From the NCBI GenBank assembly GCA_017311185.1, contig JAESUZ010000352.1, positions 434,001 through 498,000 of the forward strand: a stretch of DNA of 64,000 nucleotides. Reading direction: 5' to 3'. The notes under the pieces are model-generated. The model did not search any database, was not told where the DNA came from, and saw only the letters and a list, made by a program, of their open reading frames with translations. The stretch is from Proteles cristata cristata. Its lineage: Eukaryota; Chordata; Mammalia; Carnivora; Hyaenidae. Each line of letters begins with the position of its first letter. Position 1 is the stretch's first letter. Both the position numbers and the translations under genes were made by a program. Shown piece by piece: positions 56,335 to 64,000 of the stretch.

Positions 56335-59300
56335 AGATAGGCTTTCTGTAATTTATTTGAGTTATTTCCAAGCGACAGTTACAAAAGTTTTTAATTTTTA
56401 TAATACTCTTGATAAGAAAATAAAATTTAAATAAAAATACATTCTCAACAATACAACATGGTTACACAAATTCACTACATTAAAGTTTTGATAACTTACA
56501 TTTTCAAACTCGACACTGTAAAAACCAATATTTACTAGCAACATACTAATTCCAAGTTAATAAAAATGGAAGCCAATAATATCAGTCAAGACAGGTAATT
56601 AACTCTAGAATGAGTCCTGTATTTTTCACATACTGTAAGGACACCTAAAAGACTTTGTAGCATTGTCATTACAGGATGTACCATTAGAACAAATTAAAGG
56701 TGCTTTTACTAAAAAAAAAGAAAAGAAGAAAGAAAGAAAAAATATTTTCTCTAAAACCTGGCACTAATGAGTCTTTCTGATATATGAATGAAATTAGGCT
56801 TCAGAAACAAACAAAAGCCTCATCATTCATCATTTTTTTTTAATAATAAGGAAAGCCTAGTTTTGACACCTGGCCATTACCCGTGACATTAAAACATGTT
56901 TCTTTGGCAAATAAAATCATTCACTTTGATAAAATGTTTTCCTGGGAGTAAAAAACTTTGCTATTGCCATCATCTTACTACATGACTATTAAAACACAAA
57001 ACTTAAAAAGACCAAGAACAAACAATAACAACAAAAAATCACCAAAACCGCAGCTGATGGAAATGGCTAAACTAAGAACCAGAACTGGCATTTAATGGCA
57101 AGAGTTTCTCCAAATCATCCTTTTCCGTCCTTCTAGGTGTTTTCAGTTTTTAGGGTGAAGTGAGCTGCCATGTATTTTTTCAAGGGTGGAAAAGGCAGAG
57201 AAAGCACATCACATAGCAAAAATCAAAGTACTCACAAATAACAGCAGAGGAATGAGGCCCTTGGAAGCAAGTATTATCTTCAGGTCCTACTGACATGGTC
57301 TCTAATTTCAGAAGATTTCAAAGAAAATTCATTTACTTTCATATTACTTTTTTTTAGGCTGTGCCAAACTGGTTAATTCCAGTCAAGTAGGCGGCTTAAA
57401 AGTGTCAAGTGGAAAAAAAAAACTATATGACTGAACTCTTCCCTTCAAATGCAGAGTTATGTATTCACACACAGCCTTGGTCCCTTTGATAATGCCATAC
57501 TCTTTAAAAACAATCATAATCGGGGATATGATATCAGAAATATTAGAAAAATATTTCTTTTGCCTTGAAAAACTAGTAGAGGGCTAAAACAGTCACTAAA
57601 GAGTAATGAGTGGTACTTGGCAATGCTCACGTGTCATTTTCAGGTAGACATCTCCGAGACTCTTAAAAGGAAATTTCAATCTGAATGAAATTCAACAATG
57701 AGAAATTTATTAAATGGTTAAATTCCTTCACATTTATAAATCAGTGTAATTTATGGAATATACAAGCTCATAAAATTTAAAGGAATCTTTCAAATTTGTT
57801 TTTAACACGTCAGGAATAAACCTACCATAATGGAGACTAGGACAAATTCTTAAATAAAACCAATTGATTTTAACAAGTCATTTAGAGAAATACATTGCTT
57901 AGTTATAATCAATTATGGAACACCTTTGACTGTGTGCCAATGGTCTTTAAAAAAAATTCCCTAGTAATAATATAATTTAAAAACAATTACTCACCAATAA
58001 CATAATTGGCAAAGTATATCCTGAAGTATAGCTTATGCTCAGGAAAACAAAAAAGCACTACTAGTTAGACTTACAATTAATAAGTCACAGTTTTAAACAG
58101 AAATATGTAAATACTCCAAGTTTCAAAGTACCACATTTAGAAAATGTTTTAAATTTAAAAAGACAAAATAAGGGTACCATGGTTTTTAATACTGATGAAG
58201 CAATGTGTATCCCTCTTAACTTCAAGGAGGCAACTTGCTTCGACTGCTTATTTACAATTATAGATTTTAGGATAAAAGTAAATTATTAAGGAAAAACAGA
58301 ATTAAAACAGTTGCTTGCCCAAACTCCTTTTGGCTAGCAGGCAATAAGAAAACAGCAATGAAATAAAAACATTTTCAGGAAAGCACTATTTCTAGACTTA
58401 AACACTGATCATTCAACTGATCATAAAGATTAGATACCACAGAGTATCTAAAGTATAATCTGAGGCAGCCCAGATTATTAAAGTGCGCCGAGTGACTGTT
58501 CTCGAGTTAGCTTTCAACCTCACACTAGGAGGAGGGCTTCCCCATGGTGGCCCTTAAATAACATGGAATAATGGGTGAAGTCAAGTGATTTTCCCACCAC
58601 CATCTTTCACCATTTCCTGTCTCTTCTTTTTCAGAAGAGATGTCCTTACATGTCACGTTAACTCGAACTCTCAAATGAAGAAAATGAGTACTGATATTTA
58701 AAACAACAATAAAAATTTAGTGGTCTCATTGTATTTCATCTGCCATCACTCATCTCAAATGTAAACAAGATGCATGAAACAGTACAAGTTCCCTGACTCT
58801 TCCTGTCTGGGTTCTGTTTCCATCTTTAAATAGACAGAAGGATCTACCAACCTTTAAGGGTGCTCTGGCAGTTTTCTGAAGTCCCTAATGTAATCTGTAA
58901 TGACTAATGGACAAAATGAAAATCTTTTTTTTTTTCTTTTTTGAAGAGGGAGGGTCTAGATGAACTAAACGGAAAGCTCTGAATTATCATGGATTGGGAT
59001 TCTCTAGTAAAACACAACATTGGCAGTATAGAGCAGGCACTAATGGTAGTGAAGGTCCACAGAACACGGAGTGTTACAAGAAGAGACAGTTTCTTGCTAT
59101 GGAGGAGTTCTTCTGTTACAAAGCTTCTTTAGGAAGATTCTTTCTATTAAAAAGAAGCTGCAGACACATGGCTTTTGACATCTAAGATATGAAGGGAATC
59201 TTGAATTTCAAATTCTCTAGTAATGCATCAATACCAGGATTCCCAAACAGTTACTTTCAATTATTAAATATTAAATACAATATGAATGCAGGTGACACTG

Positions 59301-59404
59301 AAGCCAATGTTCATTCTTAAATACTAGGAACAAAATACATGATGAATTGAAAAACTCCAACAAAAACAGTATTTTCCAGTTCTTCTGAATCAATTGGTCA
59401 CTTT
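56335..59404 (-). other. RASA2: RASA2 3' UTR (about 3.1 kb) with probable polyA signal
   Basis: The 3 kb after the RASA2 stop is AT-rich and contains no SINE, unlike nearly every other 3 kb of the window. That fits a transcribed, constrained 3' UTR. A minus-strand AATAAA lies at 56352-56357, with a GT-rich stretch (TTTGTGAG) just beyond, so cleavage is probably near 56330-56340. Another AATAAA at 57706-57711 could give a shorter form of about 1.7 kb. The exact end is inferred. Confidence 0.7.
56352..56357 (-). terminator. Probable distal polyadenylation signal of RASA2
   Basis: A canonical AATAAA on the minus strand, followed by a GT-rich element. It lies at the boundary where the SINE-free 3' UTR gives way to ordinary intergenic sequence. 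Confidence 0.55.
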
Positions 59405-59435
59405 CTAAGATGTTTTTCCTACAATTGGATTTTCC
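59405..59435 (-). CDS. RASA2: RASA2 terminal coding exon (31 nt with stop TAG)
   Basis: After a long pyrimidine-rich acceptor (TTCTTTTATTTTCTAG) this tiny coding part gives [10 protein letters not shown] and then TAG at 59407-59405. The rest of the exon is the 3' UTR. The intron before it (59436-61799) is 2.4 kb and holds three SINE copies and a MIR. Confidence 0.92.
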
Positions 59436-62400
59436 CTAGAAAATAAAAGAAAACCAATTTTCAAAAGTCAGAAAATAGAACATTTTATAAAAGTGACAAA
59501 TTATCTCATAGTACCCATTAAGTATTTATAATTCTCCCTGACAATCTGTCACATCAAGTCTTATTTCATTAATTCAATAAGTATTTACTGACCACCTTTT
59601 AAATGTAAGCAATATTTTAGAAGCTATGGATATAGTAATGAACAAAATAGACAAAACTTTCCTCTCAGAGCTTACTTTCTGGCATGGGGAAGATAAAACA
59701 AAGTAAGATATTTAGAACAAGAGAGATTGGCATTTTTTTAATAGAGAAAGATAAAGCTGGGAAAAGGTACAGTGTATATGGGAGGAAATAGGTACTATTT
59801 AAGAAGGGTGGCCAAGCATTGGCTAGGAGATCAGATGGAAATTTCCAGGGCCTCTAAGAAAACTGTTTTAGCACTGTTGGAAGAGAGCCAATTACAGTAA
59901 CATAGACAAGACAGGATTCAGTTAAGCATCTGACTCTCGATCTTGGTTCAGGTATTGATCTCAGGGTCGTGAGTTCAAGCCCCTCTTTGGGGCATGGAGC
60001 CTACTAAAAAAACAAACATAAAGGATGTGAATGGTTACAACAAATTTTCTAATGTAGTGAGGCTTCTATCCATTTACATCTGTCAAACTGTTTTTATTGT
60101 TCATAAATCACAGATATAATTAATAATCACATTATTTAAAAAATTTTATTTTGAGAAAGAAAGAATGTTGTGCAGGGGAGGGGCAGAGGGAGAAAGAGAG
60201 GGAGGGATGGAGGGAGGGAGGGGGAGAGAGAGAGGAAGGGAGGGAGGGGAGAGAGAGAGAGAGAGAGAGAGAGCGCGCAAGAAACAGAGAGAGAGAGAAA
60301 GTGAGAATGAGAATCCCAAGCAGGCTCCATGCTGTCAGCATGGAGCCCGATGTGGGGGTTGATCTCACAAACTGAGATTATGACCTGAGCTGAAATCAAG
60401 AGTCAGATGCTTAACCGACTGAGCCAGCCAGGTGCCCAAATAATAACATAATTTTTAAAGAATACTTAAAATGGTGGCACCAGGATTCAAAGCCCCCTCA
60501 CTAATCAGCTGTATGACCCTGGGCAAAGCACTTAATTTCCCTGAGCCTCAGTGTCTCTAGCTGTGAAATGGGAATATAACCATGGCTGATGCGAGGATGT
60601 GGGAGTGTGCGCACACTGTGGCACATACTTATTTGCTGGTCTAAAAACCGACCCCTCCTATTCACCTCTGTGCAAATATAACTCTGATTCTAAGTGCTGG
60701 TACTGGGCAGCCCTGCGTTCCAGGGAAAGCAGGGGGTAACTTTAGATAAGGTTCTTTCTTCTTTGTGAGAAGGAAATAGGTCTTTGTGCCTCTGGGTATT
60801 ATATAAAAATAGTGATATAAAAAGTGCTGCAATAGTGTTGCAGCTCATCTGTGACCATAAGAAGACAAGCCTGAGGAGGACAGAAATCATCTTGCTGAGG
60901 ATGGGTTAGCGGCTGGATGGTCCTTGATGACAGTGCTGAGTTGCTAAACTAACCAGCTATGGAAGTTAGGACTTTATTTGTGAGATTAAAAATTTTCCTA
61001 TTGGTTAAGCCACATCAATGGGAATTCTAAAAACAATCTAAGTGATAGGATGTAAAATATAAAACATTAGGTATAGTGCTCAGTGGTGGAATAAGCTCCT
61101 AATAAAGTGTCAGTTGTTGCTGTTGTTATCCACTGTAATATCCACCTACATCTGGGATGAGTTCAAAGAACCAACTATAAAACACCTCTGGCATTTTCAC
61201 AGCTGATTTTCTTTTTTGTTTTTAGCACTTAGTATGTATAAGGCACTGTGGGAGAGGGGCGCCTGGGTGGCTTAGTCGGTTAAGCGTCCAACTTTCGCTT
61301 AGGTCGTGATCTCGCGGTTTGTGGGTTCGGGCCCCACGTCGGGATATGTGCTGACTGCCAGCTCAGAGCCTGGAGCCTATTGCAGAGTCTGTCTCTCTCT
61401 CTCTCTCTCTGACCCTCCCCTGTTCACGCTCTCTCTCTCTCCTAGAAATAAATTGAAAAAAAAAAAAAAAAAGGGCATTGTGGGAGATATTAAGAAGATC
61501 AGTAAAGACAAAACAAAAACTACCAAGTATTCAACTTAATGAAATAATTAATTTTAACATTAAAAGTGGTGACAAAGTACAGCACCAACATAATGAAACA
61601 ATACCAGAGCTGCAAAGACAAAGATCACTGTGTGAGTGGACAGGGAAACTTAACACACAAGAGAAAGGTTCTGAGCTGGGTCCTGAAAGATGAAGGGAGG
61701 CAGAGGCCTGCATGTCAGGTGTGCATACAGAGTAGTAGCTGGAATCTTAATTTTAAACAATGTTTAAAAATGTGTTTAGAGTATCTTAAAAATACTTACT
61801 TGCTCCCATATTTTGCACTAGTTGATCTTTTCTTTCTATACTTTTCATGAGGTTCATCTAGCTTCTCTATGATGCTTTTTATTTGCTGAATTGTCTTAAA
61901 GGTTGTTACAGAATCCTCGATTACAAAATTAGAATAATCATCAGGCTCTTTCCGTGGTCCTTGATAGACTGCTATAGTTCCACAAGCCTCTACGAAGAGC
62001 AGTAAAATCTCTGATCAGAAAACTAAGTTCCATAAATGTAGTTTTTAGATTATATAAGAACTTTTCAGGTGTTTCAAGCTGGGAAGATCCCGCTGGAAAT
62101 GCACAGGTAACCCAAATACTTTCATTTTATTAATTATAAACAACACATCTATGCAAAAACAGTATTTTCATGAATACCTAAGAAAAACACCCCCTTGGGA
62201 GTTTATCAATATCCATATAAGTAAAATTTGGTAAAGCTAGGAGTATTTCATGGTTATATAAAAATATTTTAGTTGTATATTTACCTTCCATTTTCTGCAG
62301 CTTAAGTAAACTGAGGGTAAAAAGGGAATAAATTCTTTCTGTTTCTCTGTCTTCATCAATATCTATTTGGATGTCTGCAGGGACACCTCTATGGTAAAAA

Positions 62401-63294
62401 TGAAATTAAAGACATTGACAAATTTCACTTTGTTAACGTGCTGAAAACTGTTGGTGGCCTGAGACTAGAAAACAGAACCATAGAACTTCATAGAAGGAAC
62501 CTCAGAAATCTAGTCTCATTTGATAATCTAATAAAATGGGGCCAAGAGAACTTTGGTCATTATGCAACTCTAATCCAAATCCAATCTAAAGAGAAATCAT
62601 CTTTGTAACACCAATGCTTCATCATAAAAGCAATGTATAATTTCTTAAGTCGATAGGGCTACAGTGCCTGTTCCATACAATTAGAAAGAGAATGCTGAGT
62701 CCTTCCTTGCTCAGGCTGGTGTGTCTATTTTAATGGTGCCCATCCTGCCCCTACTTTTTTGACTTGTGCCAACCACTATCTGAGAAAATTTTCACCACCC
62801 TAAGAAGAAACTGTATACATGAGCACTCCTCAAATCTCCCTCCCTCCAGCCTGTCACAACCACTGAATTACTTTCTGTCTCTATGAATTTACTGATTCTG
62901 GATACATTATATGAATGTCATCATATAGTATATGGCTTCTGTGTCTGGCTTCTTTCACTTAGTATATTTTCAAGGTCCATCCATGTTGCAGCATGTATTA
63001 ATACTTGGTTCTACTTTATGGATGAATTTTTCTATTGATATACCATACTTGAAACATTGCTTTTTTTAATCAGAAAGAAACTTACGCAGTACATGGCTTG
63101 CAGCCCAGAGCATTTTCACTGGTCTCCAGACAGCAGAGCCAGTTTCCATTGAGATATGCAGATGGATGATAAAAACTGAGCCTGTTCTGATTGCATCGGC
63201 TCACCCTGCAGAGTACGTCTATCCATTCATTAGCTTCTACACAATTATTTGCCTGGACATAGAGTGGTTTCTCCATATGTATTACTTGGAACAT
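59405..63294 (-). CDS. RASA2: RASA2 (Ras GTPase-activating protein 2, GAP1m), last four coding exons, partial
   Basis: The exons are 63086-63294, 62285-62388, 61800-61989 and 59405-59435, 534 nt in total: 177 residues plus stop, with all phases consistent and all introns GT-AG. The protein matches the known C-terminus of RASA2: the end of the PH domain, a Btk-type zinc motif, the segment [20 protein letters not shown], a tail rich in acidic and basic residues, and a final [14 protein letters not shown]2 turns off Ras by speeding GTP hydrolysis; its PH/Btk part binds membrane phosphoinositides. The C2 and RasGAP domains are encoded upstream, beyond the right edge. The gene reads right to left, in the same orientation as the LRR gene. 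Confidence 0.95.
59915..60022 (+). mobile_element. Old short CAN-SINE (head only)
   Basis: CAGTTAAGCATCTGACTCTC, GGTCGTGAGTTCAAGCCCC and GGGGCATGGAGCCTAC; no CT-rich stretch, so an older type. Confidence 0.75.
60134..60438 (-). mobile_element. CAN-SINE, reverse, with expanded (GA)n
   Basis: Unusually long (about 300 bp) because the GA-rich stretch at 60190-60300 has expanded. Head GAGCCAGCCAGGTGCCC. Confidence 0.92.
60475..60640 (+). repeat. MIR relic
   Basis: AGCTGTATGACCCTGGGCAA, TTTCCCTGAGCCTCAGTG, GTGAAATGGGAATATAACC. Confidence 0.85.
60641..61256. other. RASA2 last intron, nothing recognised
   Basis: No exon or repeat assigned. Confidence 0.4.
61257..61473 (+). mobile_element. CAN-SINE, young-looking
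   Basis: GGGGCGCCTGGGTGGCTTAG head. GGCACTGTGGGAGA before and GGCATTGTGGGAGA after. Confidence 0.94.
61800..61989 (-). CDS. RASA2: RASA2 exon: C-terminal tail
   Basis: The exon is 190 nt with acceptor CTCTTCGTAG and donor GAGCAA|GTAAGT. It encodes [20 protein letters not shown], then a helical segment ([16 protein letters not shown]) and a basic stretch (EKYRKKRS). It leaves two bases of the Lys codon completed by the last exon. Confidence 0.93.
62285..62388 (-). CDS. RASA2: RASA2 exon: post-PH acidic segment
   Basis: The exon is 104 nt with acceptor TTTTTACCATAG and donor TGGAAG|GTAAAT. It encodes [20 protein letters not shown] followed by [14 protein letters not shown]. The acidic stretch and the following leucine-rich helix continue the RASA2 tail in frame. 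It enters with one base and leaves with one base. Confidence 0.93.
62765..63060 (-). mobile_element. Old L1 3' fragment in RASA2 intron
   Basis: TCTGGCTTCTTTCACTTAGT, TTTCAAGGTCCATCCATGTT and GATGAATTTTTCTATTGATA, reversed L1M text. Confidence 0.7.
63086..63294 (-). CDS. RASA2: RASA2 exon: end of PH domain and Btk zinc motif
   Basis: It begins [20 protein letters not shown] after the acceptor TTGCCTATGAAG and ends TACTGC|GTAAGT after two bases of a codon. [14 protein letters not shown] is the C-terminal helix of the PH domain. The following H, CC and C, with spacing H-x10-CC-x9-C, form the Btk-type zinc-binding motif that packs on the PH domain in this family. All zinc ligands are present. 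Confidence 0.93.
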
Positions 63295-63435
63295 CTTCAT
63301 AGGCAATTAAAATAAAAAGTTAGTAACAGAGTCTAAAAACCAACACAGTACAAAAAGAAAAAGTTATGCAAAAGAAATAAAGTTTGCTTGGCTAGATAAC
63401 TGCTACTAAGGTATCTTATGAATTGTTACTTTTCT

Positions 63436-63581
63436 TTTTAAATATTTATTTATTTTGGGGGGGAGGGGCAGAGAAAGACACACAGACACACACACAGAAA
63501 ACGAGGGGCCTAAACTCACAAACCGCGAAGATCACGACCTGAACCAAAGTCACTTAACTGACTAAGCCACCCAGGCGCCCC
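63436..63581 (-). mobile_element. CAN-SINE, reverse, shortened, with target duplication
   Basis: ATGAATTGTTACTTTTC on both sides; head AAGCCACCCAGGCGCCCC. Confidence 0.93.
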
Positions 63582-63599
63582 ATGAATTGTTACTTTTCA

Positions 63600-64000
63600 A
63601 GTAAGTTAGTTCTAAGGACAAGCTGAGTCACATGGTACTAAGTAGTACAACAGAAAATAAATTTTAGAAGCCACACATGTCCAAAGAATGGATTGTCATG
63701 TATATACAAATAAAGGGTGGGAATTGCAGATGGAGGAAAAAGTATGAATAAGGGCAAAGCAATGGGAAAATACAGAGAAACAGGAAATCATCCTAATTTG
63801 AGTATACAGTGTATACTGAGTGGTAGCAGAAGATAATATTGCACAGACTGGTTGGGACTATATTATTAAAGACTTGAATATCAAGTTGAGAGGTCAGATT
63901 AGGGAAGTACTGAAAAGTACCTTTAACTTAATAGGCCAGACAGACTATATAAGACATCAACAATAACAGACAATTTATTTAAAATTTTTTTTATTTGGGA
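63600..64000. other. RASA2 intron; possible SINE beginning at the right edge
   Basis: Unique sequence. The last 30 bases (TTTATTTAAAATTTTTTTTA) look like the start of another reversed SINE tail. Confidence 0.35.

Noticed and set aside
60132..60399. Open frames of 65-87 aa on both strands
   Set aside because: They arise from the expanded (GA)n/(CT)n part of a SINE (Arg/Glu or Ser/Leu repeats).
1..64000. CRISPR-like or tandem arrays, operons, riboswitches
   Set aside because: The many repeats are dispersed SINEs with target duplications and A-rich tails in a mammalian genome; no spacer arrays or bacterial signals exist.

Overview
This is mammalian nuclear DNA, almost certainly from a cat-family carnivore. 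About 40 copies of a tRNA-derived SINE lie on both strands. They share a head reading GGCGCCTGGGTGGCT, an internal B-box-like GGTTCGAGCCCC, a (CT)n stretch and an A-rich tail, which is the layout of the carnivore CAN-SINE and in particular the felid SINEC_Fc family. Older L1, L2, MIR, MER5A and MaLR-type LTR relics fill much of the rest. No bacterial, plasmid or CRISPR feature is present. The species call is an inference from repeats only.

Two protein-coding genes are supported, both on the minus strand. (1) At the right edge are the last four coding exons of RASA2 (GAP1m, a Ras GTPase-activating protein): the end of the PH domain with its Btk-type zinc motif, the C-terminal tail, the stop codon at 59405-59407, and a roughly 3 kb SINE-free 3' UTR ending near 56335. 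(2) From a CpG-island promoter at about 32.5-32.9 kb down to the left edge runs a leucine-rich-repeat gene that I cannot name. It has a noncoding first exon and six coding exons (28598-28777, 26684-26836, 20178-20326, 18492-18632, 17961-18091, 1049-1184). All junctions use GT-AG, all phases match, and 890 coding nucleotides are free of stops. Its last exon or exons lie beyond the left edge.

Layout: 1-32.7 kb is the LRR gene, with large repeat-rich introns (one of 16.8 kb) carrying two probable solo ERV LTRs, several MaLR LTRs and a nest of three SINEs inside an old L1. From 32.4 to 33.0 kb is the CpG island. From 33 to 56.3 kb is intergenic, with MER5A copies at 37-38 kb, a GC-rich stretch at 41-46 kb, and a nearly full-length but broken minus-strand L1 (46.5-52.2 kb) that has itself received a young SINE. 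From 56.3 kb to the right edge is the 3' end of RASA2.

The two genes share orientation, but nothing in the sequence says they work together. I see no clear new biological system. The most notable items are the intact unnamed LRR gene, an upstream ORF that would end 4 or 12 nt before its main start codon, an exon-like plus-strand segment at 3.2-3.5 kb inside its large intron, repeated SINE insertion into one short target, and an in-frame 57-bp duplication inside the L1.
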